Below, piece after piece: positions 38,558 through 50,076 of a DNA stretch of 64,000 nt. The notes under the pieces are model-generated. The model made no database searches, was not told where the DNA came from, and was given only the letters and a program-made list of their open reading frames with translations. This DNA is from Bacteroidota bacterium. Lineage in GTDB: Bacteria; Bacteroidota; Bacteroidia; AKYH767-A; OLB10. Position 1 is the first letter of the stretch. Each line of letters opens with the position of its first letter. The stretch lies in contig JADKFV010000005.1 of the NCBI GenBank assembly GCA_016717325.1, positions 39,859 to 103,858 of the forward strand, written 5' to 3'. Made by a program: the position numbers and the translations under genes.

Positions 38558-38911
38558 ATATTTTTTGTTTTGTAATTGAGTAACGCAAATATCTGTAGTT
38601 ACTTGTGAATCGTTTATGAATTGCCTTGTTAGATTTTTGTTAAACAAAACTTCACCTCTCTTTCAACTCTCAATTTCAATTTTTATAAGAAGAAAAAACT
38701 TCAAAAATTAAACTCAAAATTTATTTCATCAGAATCAATGTTTGCATTTTCCTCCACATAAAAATGAAAACGTTAATCAAATTTATGTAATTCATAAATT
38801 CGTAACACGCAAGTCGTGAATGCCTTTTTTATAGAATACAATTATTCTGTTACAACATTAAATAGTAAAAGATGATTTTGAAATAGTATTTTTGTTTTCT
38901 AAATAATATTT
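38558..38911. other. Intergenic region between htrA and dapF
   Basis: 354 bp between divergent genes; both promoters should lie here. On the plus strand TATTTTTG at 38887-38894 fits a -7 box for dapF, giving a leader of about 15 nt, but no good -33 TTG is seen. On the minus strand I see no convincing box. No repeat or gene. Confidence 0.4.
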
Positions 38912-39715
38912 ATGAAAATACAATTCGAAAAATACCACGGTACGGGCAACGATTTCATTATGATTGACGGTCGTAAAAATGAATTCCCCATTTATGATTT
39001 TGGTTTAATTGAAGGTATTTGCAAATCCAAATTTGGAATAGGGGCCGATGGATTGATTGTAATAACTGAAAGTGAAGTGGCTGCATTTCAAATGCATTAT
39101 TTTAATGCTGATGGTAAGCCTGGCAGTATGTGTGGAAACGGAGGCCGTTGCGCAGTAGCTTTTGCAGCCAAATATGATTTTTTTAAAAGGAATGATATTA
39201 TTTTTTTAGCTTATGATGGCTTGCATAATGCACAGGTTGATGTTGCAATGGCGCACCGAAAATTTGTTGATGTTTCGTTAGGCATGAGCAATGTGAGTAA
39301 ATATGTGTGGATTGGCGATGACATCTTTCTTGATACAGGGTCGCCCCATTATGTAACTTTCGAGCATGTAATTTCAAATATTGATGTGGTGCTTGCGGGG
39401 CGAAAAATAAGAAATAGCCCCAAGTTTGAATCTGTTGGCGTGAATGTTAATTTTGTGGAAACCGGTCTTGAAGAAATTTATGTCCGTACCTATGAGCGTG
39501 GAGTAGAAAATGAAACTTTGAGTTGTGGTACAGGAGTTACTGCATCGGCAATTGCATGTGCTATTAAACAAAAAAAAGAGGGCGATTTATACTTTGATGT
39601 TAAAACTGCAGGAGGACAACTGGAAGTAAGTTTTACCAGAGTTAAAGATTTATTTTCTAATATAGTATTGAAAGGTCCGGCAACGCATGTTTTTAATGGC
39701 GACATCGAAATTTAA
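38912..39715 (+). CDS. dapF: Diaminopimelate epimerase
   Basis: Converts LL- to meso-diaminopimelate for lysine and peptidoglycan. 267 residues, normal. The two catalytic cysteines are C74 (GSMCGNGGRC) and C205 (LSCGTGVTAS), with the N-terminal YHGTGNDFIMID loop present. The start codon is followed directly by the first strand. The GNAT gene begins 4 bp after the stop, so the two are probably co-transcribed. The other lysine-pathway gene in view, dapA, lies at 45230-46113 on the opposite strand. Confidence 0.96.
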   Translation: MKIQFEKYHGTGNDFIMIDGRKNEFPIYDFGLIEGICKSKFGIGADGLIVITESEVAAFQMHYFNADGKPGSMCGNGGRCAVAFAAKYDFFKRNDIIFLAYDGLHNAQVDVAMAHRKFVDVSLGMSNVSKYVWIGDDIFLDTGSPHYVTFEHVISNIDVVLAGRKIRNSPKFESVGVNVNFVETGLEEIYVRTYERGVENETLSCGTGVTASAIACAIKQKKEGDLYFDVKTAGGQLEVSFTRVKDLFSNIVLKGPATHVFNGDIEI

Positions 39716-39719
39716 GCTC

Positions 39720-40235
39720 ATGTTCAATACTCCCCGATTAGTTTTACGGCATTTGGTTAGTGCCGATGCCACGTTAATGTTGAAATGGGAAAACAATCGC
39801 AGTAACTGGTTTGTGAGTGGAACATACCAAAATTATTCGCGCTTCGATATTGAAAATTTTATTGAGAACCAAATTACCAACGATGACAATGCTCAATATA
39901 GATTTGTAATAGTCAGTCTAAATGATAGCAATACTTTGGGTTATATAGATTTATTCGATATTGATTATTTTAATAAGCGTGCAGGTATTTCCATTTTGAT
40001 AGGTGAAGTTGAAAACAGGGGCAAAGGCTTTGCTTCGGAGGCGCTTACTGCAATTATTAATCTTGCTAAGGAGGATTTGAAATTGTTTCAACTATTTTGC
40101 AACATACACGTTACAAACATTGCCAGCATGAAACTGTTTACCAGCCATGGCTTTGAACAAACCGGCATTCTTAAAAAATGGAGCTTCGATGGAAATGAGT
40201 TTGTGGATGTAATCGTTATGCAATTGTTTTTGTAA
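39720..40235 (+). CDS. GNAT-family N-acetyltransferase (RimJ/RimL-like)
   Basis: About 171 residues. Begins TPRLVLRHLVSADATLMLKWEN, the RimJ/RimL-like N terminus, with the acetyl-CoA loop near EVENRGKGFASEAL (the RGxGxA motif) and a final HVTNIASMKLFTSHGFEQTG strand-helix. The ATG at 39720 lies 4 bp after dapF; an earlier in-frame start would overlap dapF and add sequence that does not fit the fold. Acceptor substrate unknown; it might be a small molecule or a protein N terminus. Confidence 0.85.
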   Translation: MFNTPRLVLRHLVSADATLMLKWENNRSNWFVSGTYQNYSRFDIENFIENQITNDDNAQYRFVIVSLNDSNTLGYIDLFDIDYFNKRAGISILIGEVENRGKGFASEALTAIINLAKEDLKLFQLFCNIHVTNIASMKLFTSHGFEQTGILKKWSFDGNEFVDVIVMQLFL

Positions 40236-40265
40236 GATGATAAATTTCGTTTTTACTTTTTGTGA

Positions 40266-42258
40266 TTGATGAAAAAATTGCTGACGTATACGGTGGTAGT
40301 TACTGTGGTTATTGCAAATTTATTTTGTAATTATACAACCACACCTGCTCTTGAGCGCACCGAATTTGTTTCATTAACCGATAGTATACATTATGCCGGA
40401 ATGAATTCGTGCAAAGAGTGCCATCAATCGATTTATGATTCCTATATACAAACCGGAATGGGTAAGTCGTTCGAAAAAGCTTCGAAGAAAAAAAGCAGTG
40501 CCGATTTTTCGAATTCCAAAATTTACGATAAGTTTAAAGATTTGTATTATCAATCATTTTGGAATGGCGATAGCCTGCAGTTCATGGAGTACCGATTGTA
40601 TAAAGGCGATACCATTCATAAGAGGATAGAAACTGTTCATTATATAGTAGGATCGGGGCAGCACACAAACTCGCACATGGTTGTTACCAATGGCTATTTT
40701 AATCAGGCGCCAATGACATTTTATACGCAGAAAAAAAAATGGGATTTTCCACCGGGGTTTGAAGATGGCCACAATACGCGCTTCAACAGGCTTATAGGTC
40801 TTGAGTGCATGACGTGTCACAATTCATATCCTGAGTTTGTGGAAGGGTCGGTAAATAAATTCGAATCGGTGCCCGAAGGCATTTCTTGCGAACGGTGCCA
40901 TGGTCCCGGAAGTGCCCATGTTGCCGAAAAGCAAGCCGGCAAGCTGGTCGATATTTCGCAAAAAATAGATTTCTCCATAGTTAATCCGGCAAAGTTATCT
41001 ATCGAAAAGCAATTTGATATTTGCCAACGTTGCCACGTGCAAGGCAATGCTGTTTTAAGAAAGAGAAAATCGTTTTACGATTTTTTGCCAGGCATGAAAC
41101 TCAGCGATGTGATGAATGTATTTATGCCCGTGTATTCAAATTCGAGCGAACATATTATGGCATCGCATGCCGAGCGATTGAAACTTAGCCAGTGCTATTT
41201 GCAAACAACACAAAAAATATCAGCCGATAAAAACCTTAGCAATCAATTGAGGCCATACAAAAATGCCCTCACTTGTGTAACATGTCACAATCCGCACATA
41301 AGTGTGAAAAGTACCGGCATCGACCATTTCAATAATACATGCAAGAACTGCCACAGCGAAGGAAAGAGCATGAAATGTAGCGCTGATAAAAAATTGCTGG
41401 AATCAAAACAGAATAATTGTGTTTCGTGCCACATGCCAAAGTCGGGCGCAACAGATATACCACATGTGAGTGTTACCGAACATTTTATTCGCAAGCCTAT
41501 TTCCGAAAAGGAATTTAGCGCCATAAAGAATTTCGTTACCATTTCATGTATCAACAATCCCAATGTAGAGCAACTTGAACGGGGTCGTGCATATATTTCT
41601 TATTGCGAAAAATTTGAACTGGGAAAAATGGCTTTGGACTCAGCAAAAAAATATTTAATGACCAAACACCAGATGAAATAAAGCAAAATTTCGAAGAATT
41701 AATTCATATTGCCTATCTTGAAAAAAATGCCGGCAACATTATTCGATATTTAAATGCTGTGCCTGATGCTATAAAAACTCTCAATAGAAAGTCATTTGAA
41801 AATACCGATGCTTGGACTTGTTATCGAATAGCACAGATGATAGAAGTAAACCAACCCGGCCGTGCAGAAGTGTATTACAAACGTTGCATTGAACTGGCTC
41901 CTTACCATATTGATTTTTTAAATAAGTATGGAAATATTTTGGTGACATTGAATAAGCAAAACGAAGCAAAGGATGTTTTTGCAAAAGCTGTTTCATTGTA
42001 TCCCAAGAATGCACAATCGCTAAGCAATCTGGGCTATCTCACATTATTAACAGAAGGCGATGCAGAAAAGGCAATAGCTTTCTACGACCGGGCAATTGCC
42101 CTTGACCCCGATTATGAAAAGGCTTTTATAAATAAAGCAGGGGCATTGGTTTATCAAAATAAGATAAATGATGCCAAAGCGGTTTTATTTTTCTTTTGTT
42201 GCACCACAAAGATGCTGTTGAATCAAAAGAGGTGATGAAAAGATTAAAGGATGCATAA
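40266..42258 (+). CDS. Heptaheme c-type cytochrome lipoprotein fused to TPR repeats (two apparent frameshifts)
   Basis: Lipoprotein-type signal (ANLFC21) and then seven CxxCH heme motifs at residues 49-53, 181-185, 208-212, 253-257, 337-341, 359-363 and 385-389 (CKECH, CMTCH, CERCH, CQRCH, CVTCH, CKNCH, CVSCH). A C-terminal tetratricopeptide part (FENTDAWTCYRIAQMIEV ... ALDPDYEKAFINKAG) follows. The frame breaks near 41653 (AKKY/FNDQTPDEIKQ) and near 42192 (AVL.. /LLLHHKDAVESKEVM), each by one missing base; joined, it has 664 residues and ends at 42256-42258. Multiheme proteins with this layout occur in Bacteroidota and are often annotated only as cytochrome c family protein; the electron partner is unknown. 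Confidence 0.78.
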
Positions 42259-42329
42259 TACTTCGAGATTTTGTGTTGCATATTTTCTCAGACTTGTTAT
42301 TTTTGCCATTAAATTTTTATTTTTAAACA

Positions 42330-43435
42330 TTGAGAAAATTACTTTTTATAATTCTTGCTTTTGGTTTCATTCCTTTTTTGTTTCTGCTAAAGGTAAAGAC
42401 GATCCCATTCCTGTATTGATTAGAGCTTCGGCAGCTAATGTGGTGGGCATAGAAGATGGTGACTTTGTAAGCCTTTTCAACGATGTAGTGTACAACGAGA
42501 TAATTAATAATCGTGTAAAACTGTGGGATTCTTTTAGTAAGGAAATCCAGCTATCGGGCGTTACCCTACAGGAAATAGAACGCAACTCATCGGCACTTTT
42601 TAAAGAACAAAAATATATTTACGTATTCGAAAACTGGAAGCGTACCAGCAAAGAAATACAATCGACCACTTTAGGTTTTCTATTTACTACAAAAAGCAAA
42701 ACGGGTGAAGATGTTTCGTTTGGATATGTGGAGTACAATGAGTTGAGTGCTGCATTGCAAAAAGTGAAATTGGGAGTAAGTGCCGATGGATATTACAATC
42801 AAACACTTGCATTGCTGCTCAATACAAAAAAGTTTGCCTTCGATATTATTCAGTTTGGTGGTGAGGTAATTAAATCAAGTGAAGATAACGACAGGATAAA
42901 AGCTGAATTTATTGGCAAGTTAGGCTTTAATGTTGTTTTGTTTAATGCTTCCGAGCCGCAAAAAATGATAACCTATACCATTGAGCGTAGTGTACAGTTG
43001 AACGATGAACTGGCCGAAAACAGCACGGTCTTTCTTGATGCCATCGAACTATATTTAATTAACCATCCTGATAAAATAGCGGAATTTGGAAACGAAGAAC
43101 TGGCCAATAAAAGCATTGTTGATTTAAAAGTTAATCGCGTAGAAATTAAAGAACTATGGGTGCGCAATGGCGATAAATTGGTTTACTCGCCACAGCAACT
43201 TGTTATTTACTTAAATGAAACACCTATGAAGCCCATGTCTAACACAAGGTTGCAAGCATTAAATATCAGTTTTCAGGGTACGGATGTTTTTACCTATCTG
43301 AAAAAAAAGAATTTTAATTTCATTATCAATGCTATAAACGGGCAGCGTATATCGCGGTCACAATCTTTTTTTTATTTGCGTGCGCTGCAAGAAGGCGATT
43401 GGCGCGCGATAAATGAGTATGTAAAAAATATGTAA
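42330..43435 (+). CDS. Secreted protein of unknown function (apparent frameshift)
   Basis: No family recognised. A good signal peptide (RKLLFIILAFGFIPFFVSA) appears only if one T is restored in the run near 42370; the codon at its head is TTG (42330), so the true start may itself be misread. The mature part is about 345 residues (KGKDDPIPVLIRASAANVVGIEDGDFVSLFNDVVYNEI...), rich in E and K with no membrane helix, and has no T9SS end. It follows the cytochrome by about 70 bp on the same strand. Context gives no function. Confidence 0.6.
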
Positions 43436-43498
43436 CCTTTCTTTTAATCAATAAGATTTATTTCTTTGCACCGCCAAAAAAAGAAAACCATAAATAAT

Positions 43499-43572
<74 letters not shown>

Positions 43573-43620
43573 CAACTATTCAATTCAAAATACTTTTTGT
43601 ACTTAAAATTTTTTGTTGCC

Positions 43621-43646
43621 ACGCCTGCCCCGACCGCAGTGTCGGG
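43621..43646. repeat. BIME-like palindrome fragment at the poly-G edge
   Basis: CCCGACCGCAGTGTCGGG hairpin (43628-43646), followed at once by TGGGG and the poly-G run. It is one half of the 40-nt palindromic element. Confidence 0.7.
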
Positions 43647-43647
43647 T

Positions 43648-44877
<1,230 letters not shown>

Positions 44878-44934
44878 GGAATGCACGAATGAATGCCGAA
44901 TAATTCCAATGAATGGCGTATCACATTAAAACTC

Positions 44935-45229
44935 GAAACTCAGAAGAAAGAAACTGAGAACAAAAAACTCAAAACTAAGAACAATGAACTACACAGAGAT
45001 TGCTTCGCAGTTCGATAATACTCACTGTGACAATTCGCGATGACGAACGAAGAACAATCCTCACCGCAAACGAAACTAAGAACGAAGAACAATCCTCTCT
45101 GCAAACGAAACTAAGAACGAAAAACAATCCTCACCGCAAACGAAACTAAGAACGAAGAACAATCCTCTCTGCAAACGAAACTAAGAACCAAGAACAATCC
45201 TCACCGCAAACGAAACTAAGAACTAAGAA
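44935..45229. repeat. 35-bp tandem repeat, about five to six units
   Basis: Units of about 35 bp (GAACGAAGAACAATCCTCAC then CGCAAACGAAACTAA), two variants alternating (CCTCACCG and CCTCTCTG), from about 45044 to the end of dapA, preceded by looser AACTAAGAACAAAG-type sequence. Same family as 17740-17945 but without the palindrome. Confidence 0.85.
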
Positions 45230-46113
45230 TTACAGCCCCGCAATTTCATTGAGTATTCTCTGCGATAAATTTTCACTCACATTGGTTAAAGGCAGGCGTA
45301 CATAATTTTTGTAATGCTTAGATGTGCCAGACATTCTTTCACTCCCGCTGGCGAACCTTCTTCGAAAAACATATTTGTAATATTGAATATTGAGTAATGT
45401 ATTTTTTTAGCCTTCTCCCATTGGTGCAACATAGCACTGCGAACAAGGTCGCTCATTTGGCGGGGAAATGCATTGGCCGATACACTTATTACTCCTTCGG
45501 CACCACAAGCTATCATAGGCAGTGTAAGGTTATCATCGCCCGATATAACGGTAAAATTTTTCGGCTTCGATTTTATAATTTCCATTACCTGTTCCATTTT
45601 GCCGCTGGCTTCTTTGGTGGCAATTATATTTTCGCACTCGTGTGCAAGATGTAATTGTGTTTCGGCAGTCATGTTTACTCCTGTGCGGCCCGGCACGTTG
45701 TAAAGTATAAGCGGAAGGGGAGAGGCAGCCGCTATTGTTTTATAGTGCGTATACAGTCCCTGTTGATTCGGCTTGTTATAGTATGGTGTTACGGAAAGTA
45801 CAGCATTTATGCCTTTAAGATTATCCGTTTGTAAATGATGAACCACATCGGCTGTATTGTTACTGCCAATACCTAATACCAGAGGCAGCTTTTTTTTATT
45901 TGTGTCGATGATGTGTTTTATAACTTCGTTTCTTTCTTCGGCATTTAACGTGGCAGCTTCTCCCGTTGTGCCCAGTATTACTATGTAATCCATCTTGCCT
46001 TTTATCATATGGTTTACAATAGCTGTGAGGCCATCGAAATCGATGCTGCCATCTTTTTTGAATGGCGTAATGAGCGCCACGCCCGATCCTTTAAGCGATT
46101 TGATTGGTGCCAT
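45230..46113 (-). CDS. dapA: 4-hydroxy-tetrahydrodipicolinate synthase (apparent frameshift at C terminus)
   Basis: Condenses pyruvate with aspartate semialdehyde, the first committed lysine/diaminopimelate step. A (beta/alpha)8 barrel with Schiff-base lysine K167 (IIATKEASG) and active-site tyrosine Y138 (LYNVPGRTG); GTTGEAATL and CGAEGVISVSAN are also typical. The frame as written ends early; one missing A near 45308 turns it into KNYVRLPLTNVSENLSQRILNEIAGL, the expected C terminus, with stop at 45230-45232 and 294 residues. ATG at 46113. The start overlaps the upstream gene by about 23 bp. Confidence 0.92.
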
Positions 46114-46657
46114 TGCCAATTATTTTTATGTATTTATTTGTTAACTCTATAAATTGTTTCAGTGTAACGCTTTCGTTTGTTTTAATCATAAAATCGAGAT
46201 ACTGCTGATGGCGACTTTCGTAGCGGCCTATCTTGAAACTTGCTTTGGTAATAGCCGCCAAATATTTCAGAGGGAAACATTTTTGAATGTTCAGATTAAT
46301 AAGAATGTCGAAATTTGCATGTATAAATTTATCAACCATAGGGTGTGCAGGTTTTAGTACCCAATTCAAATTTTTGAAGGTGAAAAAATCTAAACCCAGT
46401 TTACTAAACCGCATGGCGGGCATTTCTTTTAAGTCTACATAACCCAGTGCAAGCACTTCCTTTTTTTGGTCGCGAAAGTGCTTTACATATTCCTTAATAG
46501 TTTCATAATCCTCTTCGTGTGTGGCATCGTAAAGTATGCCTATAGTACGTGCGTGCACAAACGATACCGTTTTGGCATTACGCTTATGATGTTTTATTTC
46601 GCGTTGCAGTAAATAATCTGCAATCCGGTTTTGTATTTTTTTCTTGTGTACCGACAT
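46091..46657 (-). CDS. Conserved protein of unknown function upstream of dapA (DUF6913-like)
   Basis: A 188-residue basic protein without signal or membrane helix. Recognisable stretches: SFVHARTIGILYDATHEEDYETIKEYVKHFRDQKKEVLALGYVDLKEMP and FTFKNLNWVLKPAHPMVDKFIHANFDILINLN, which recall the DUF6913 family seen beside dapA in Bacteroidota; I am only moderately sure of the name. It overlaps dapA by about 23 bp, so the two form an operon. Function unknown. ATG at 46657. Confidence 0.65.
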   Translation of the reverse strand: MSVHKKKIQNRIADYLLQREIKHHKRNAKTVSFVHARTIGILYDATHEEDYETIKEYVKHFRDQKKEVLALGYVDLKEMPAMRFSKLGLDFFTFKNLNWVLKPAHPMVDKFIHANFDILINLNIQKCFPLKYLAAITKASFKIGRYESRHQQYLDFMIKTNESVTLKQFIELTNKYIKIIGNGTNQIA

Positions 46658-47121
46658 GGTTTTGGTTTATCTTTCTACTCGCAATTCGACTTTGCTAAAC
46701 TAATTATTATTTTTATTTTTAGTTCACTCTTTTTAGTTTTTTCATTCTTAGTTTTTAATTCTTAGTTTTTAGTCCCGACACTTTGGTCTGGATGCCGACC
46801 AGTGTGTCAGCATTTATTATTTTTTGTTTTGGCTATTAGATAATAGTTTCCAATTATGGTTTTTTGTTTTTGGCTCCAACATTCGGTTGGTGCTGGAATT
46901 TAAAGTCAAAAAAAGGTGAATGTGGAATTCGGTGAAAATTATTTGCTATCTCTAAATCTGCCTGTTTGTTGAAAAATTACAAGCATAATTTTAATACACC
47001 ATTTATTATGGCAGTGATGCTTCGTTACTCAGCATTGCAAAACAATAACATCAAAATATCGCAAGAATAAACAACTTAACAACTCAATAACTCAACAACC
47101 AATAACAATGCAACCCAACAA
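46658..47121. repeat. TTTTTAG repeats and degenerate BIME palindrome
   Basis: 464-bp gap between ligA and the dapA operon. From about 46720 to 46772 TTCTTAG/TTTTTAG units occur, then TCCCGACACTTTGGTCTGGA and TGCCGACCAGTGTGTCAGCA (46773-46812), a degenerate full-length copy of the 40-nt double palindrome, again seated directly inside the TTTTTAG-type repeat. From 47060 AACAACTTAACAACTCAATA-type sequence repeats loosely. No gene is visible. Confidence 0.7.
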
Positions 47122-49140
47122 CTACAATCCCTTCCCATCAAGCATTTCCATAAACTCCTCTTCGTTAATTATTTTTATTTTCAATTCGTTGGCTTTATCA
47201 ATTTTGCTTTGGCCCGGATCAGTACCGGCAATTACAAACGATGTTTTGCTGCTCACTCCACTTGCAGCCTTTGCGCCACTTTGCTCTATCACGGCTTTTA
47301 TTTCATCGCGCTTATAATGTGCAAGTGTACCGGTTGCAACAATAATTAATCCTTTCAATTTATCACCACGCAAAGCAAGTTGTTCCTGACTTATTTGAAA
47401 TTGCAAACCGGCATTTTTTAATCTTTGCAATGCGCTCAAGTTTTTTTCTTCAGCAAAATATTGTTGCACACTGATAGCAATTTTTTCTCCTATTTCTGGT
47501 GTGGCAACCAATGCATTATTATCGGCTGCTTGCAAATTTTCTATGTTATTAAATTGCAGTGCGAGTTTTTTTGCAACTGTATCGCCCACATATCTTATTC
47601 CAATGGCAAACAAAACTTTCTCGAAAGGGATATTTTTCGATGCTTGTATACCTTCTATTAAATTGGTTGCCGATTTTTCGGCAAAGCGATCGAGTGCGAG
47701 TAAATCTTCTTTTTTTAAATCATATAAATCTGCAATGTTGGTTACCAGTTTATTTTCTACCAGTAACTCCACTGTTTCGCTTCCAAGGCCATCTATGTTC
47801 ATGGCTTTGCGTGATGCAAAATGTTCTATGCGGCCAACTATTTGCGGTTTGCAACCTGTTTCGTTGGGGCAGTAGTGCGCACTTTCACCTTCTTGCCGTA
47901 TCAGTTCCGTGCCACATTCAGGGCAATGTGTTATGTATTTTATTGGTAAGGCATCTATTGCTCTTTTTGCTAAATCTACACCGGTTACTTTGGGAATAAT
48001 TTCTCCTCCTTTTTCCACAAACACAAAATCGTTTTCGTACAAACCAAGTTTTTCAATTATATCGGCATTGTGCAACGATGCTCTTTTTACTACTGTACCT
48101 GCAAGCACCACAGGTTGCAAATTTGCCACAGGAGTTATGGCACCTGTGCGGCCTACCTGATACGATACGCTTAATAATTGTGTGGAAGCATTTTCTGCTT
48201 TATACTTATAGGCAATTGCCCATCGTGGCGACTTGGCAGTATATCCCAACTCCTGTTGGTTCTGGTATTCATTTACTTTTATCACCACGCCATCGGTAGC
48301 ATAGCCAAGTTGTTCGCGTTTGGTTTCCCATTTATTAATAAACTTTAAAACCGATTCCATATCGTTGCACAATGCAGAGTATTCCGATGTTTTGAAACCC
48401 CATTGTTTAGCTTTGTTTAAACTTTCGAAATGAGTAGTAAAAGAAAAACCATCGCCATGCAAAGCATATAAAAAACAGTTCAAATTTCGCTTTGCTACTT
48501 CGCTACTGTTTTGTAATTTTAAAGTGCCCGATGCAAAATTGCGTGGATTGGCAGCCGGTGCTTCACCAATTTCTACACGTTCGGCATTTACTTTTTCGAA
48601 TGTTTTAAAATCCATAATTATCTCGCCACGAATTTCAAACTCCGCAGGATAATCGCCCGGCAACAGTTTCAATGGAATGCTTCTTATTGTTTTTACATTG
48701 TTCGATACATCGTCACCCTGCACACCATCGCCACGCGTAACAGCATATGCAAACTTTCCATCTATGTAAGTTATGCCAATTGCCACACCATCGAATTTTA
48801 ATTCGCACACATATTCAAAATTATTTCCTATAAGTTTTCGCACACGTTCGTCAAACTCGCGCAACTCTGCTTCGCTGTAGGTATTGGCAAGCGACATCAT
48901 CGGGTACTTGTGTTTCACTGTTTTAAAATCTTTGGTAACTGTGCCACCAACGCGCTGTGTGGGTGAATGTGGAAGTTGTAAATCGGGAAAGTCTTTTTCC
49001 AGAGTTTGCAATTCCTCCAGCATTTTATCGAATTCGTAATCGCTCACCAACGATTCGGATAGTATATAGTAATGGTAATTATATTTTTCTAAGTCGGCCG
49101 AAAGCTTGGCTATGCGCTCTTTTGCTTCTTGATGTGTCAT
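47122..49140 (-). CDS. ligA: NAD-dependent DNA ligase
   Basis: 672 residues, full length. Domain order: Ia (HYYILSESLVSDYEFD), adenylation domain with catalytic K115 (ELKFDGVAIG), OB fold (VGRTGAITPVANLQPV), zinc finger (CPECGTELIRQEGESAHYCPNETGC), helix-hairpin-helix (FASRKAMNIDGLGSETVELL ...), and a C-terminal BRCT (about 595-672, LKGLIIVATGTLAHYKRDEI). Seals nicks in replication and repair, and is essential in bacteria. The frame is uninterrupted. Only 6 bp separate it from the stop of prmC, so the two are probably co-transcribed. Confidence 0.97.
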   Translation of the reverse strand: MTHQEAKERIAKLSADLEKYNYHYYILSESLVSDYEFDKMLEELQTLEKDFPDLQLPHSPTQRVGGTVTKDFKTVKHKYPMMSLANTYSEAELREFDERVRKLIGNNFEYVCELKFDGVAIGITYIDGKFAYAVTRGDGVQGDDVSNNVKTIRSIPLKLLPGDYPAEFEIRGEIIMDFKTFEKVNAERVEIGEAPAANPRNFASGTLKLQNSSEVAKRNLNCFLYALHGDGFSFTTHFESLNKAKQWGFKTSEYSALCNDMESVLKFINKWETKREQLGYATDGVVIKVNEYQNQQELGYTAKSPRWAIAYKYKAENASTQLLSVSYQVGRTGAITPVANLQPVVLAGTVVKRASLHNADIIEKLGLYENDFVFVEKGGEIIPKVTGVDLAKRAIDALPIKYITHCPECGTELIRQEGESAHYCPNETGCKPQIVGRIEHFASRKAMNIDGLGSETVELLVENKLVTNIADLYDLKKEDLLALDRFAEKSATNLIEGIQASKNIPFEKVLFAIGIRYVGDTVAKKLALQFNNIENLQAADNNALVATPEIGEKIAISVQQYFAEEKNLSALQRLKNAGLQFQISQEQLALRGDKLKGLIIVATGTLAHYKRDEIKAVIEQSGAKAASGVSSKTSFVIAGTDPGQSKIDKANELKIKIINEEEFMEMLDGKGL

Positions 49141-49146
49141 CGCTGA

Positions 49147-50001
49147 TTAATTTTTTATTGCCCGTGCAAATCTATTTTTTCCAAACATATCTTTTTTAAT
49201 TTCTATCGAAGAAAATTTATTTTCTCTCAAAATATTTTCAACTTCCAATGCATGCGATTCATTTATTTCAAAAAATAAACTTCCTCCCATTTTCAAATGT
49301 TGCATGGCAAGGTTCGAAATTGTTTTGTAAAAAATTAAAACATCATCATGCTCCGGAAACAGCGCTATATGCGGTTCGTAGTTCAAAACATTTGCACTCA
49401 TTTTCGCCTTATCGTGTTGCGAAACGTAGGGTGGGTTCGATACAATGATATCATTTTGGTCCAGGTAATTTTTAGTATTAGTTTCCAAAATATCATCCAT
49501 ACAAAAGCCAATACTTACATTATTTATTTTTGCATTTTGTTTTGCAACTTCAATAGCTTGTTCCGAAATATCGAAACCATAGCCGCCGGATTGTCCAAAA
49601 TATTTTTTCAGTGCGATTGCAATGCAACCACTACCTGTGCACAGATCAGTTATTTTAAAATCACTTTTTCTTTCGAATAAACTGCAAATCCACTCCACAA
49701 GTTCTTCGGTTTCGGGCCGTGGTATCAGCACATTTTTATTTACAAGTATTTTACAATCACAAAAAATAGTTTCGCCAAGAATATATTGTATTGGTTCGTG
49801 TTGCTGCAGGCGCAATATTATTTTTTCGATATCGGTGATAAAATCTTTATCGCATTCATCATTCATTATGGATAATAATTTGGCAGGATTGCATTGCAGT
49901 AAATGGCAAAAGGCAATTCGCAGCAAGGCCTCACTTTCATTTTGGTCTGCAATCGATGATAGTTTTAAAATACTGTTTCTAAAAAGTTCTTTGTAAGTCA
50001 T
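49147..50001 (-). CDS. prmC: Peptide chain release factor N(5)-glutamine methyltransferase
   Basis: Methylates the GGQ glutamine of release factors RF1 and RF2. The SAM-dependent Rossmann domain is recognised from DLCTGSGCIAIALK and YGFDISEQAIEVAK, and the substrate-glutamine motif NPPY lies at about residues 179-182 (VSNPPYVSQ). The N-terminal helical domain (residues 1-75) is the family type. ATG at 50001 (MTYKELF); another ATG at 50019 would add six residues. Followed by ligA at 6 bp; divergent from ribD. Confidence 0.93.
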   Translation of the reverse strand: MTYKELFRNSILKLSSIADQNESEALLRIAFCHLLQCNPAKLLSIMNDECDKDFITDIEKIILRLQQHEPIQYILGETIFCDCKILVNKNVLIPRPETEELVEWICSLFERKSDFKITDLCTGSGCIAIALKKYFGQSGGYGFDISEQAIEVAKQNAKINNVSIGFCMDDILETNTKNYLDQNDIIVSNPPYVSQHDKAKMSANVLNYEPHIALFPEHDDVLIFYKTISNLAMQHLKMGGSLFFEINESHALEVENILRENKFSSIEIKKDMFGKNRFARAIKN

Positions 50002-50076
50002 TTTTTGTTGTTGCACCATATTGCCATTTGTATGCTATGGTATGTTGATTAATTTCGCTGCAAAATAAGTACATTA

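Noticed and set aside
50020..50076. FMN riboswitch upstream of ribD
   Set aside because: Only 75 bp lie between prmC and ribD, too short, and no conserved RFN-element words are present.
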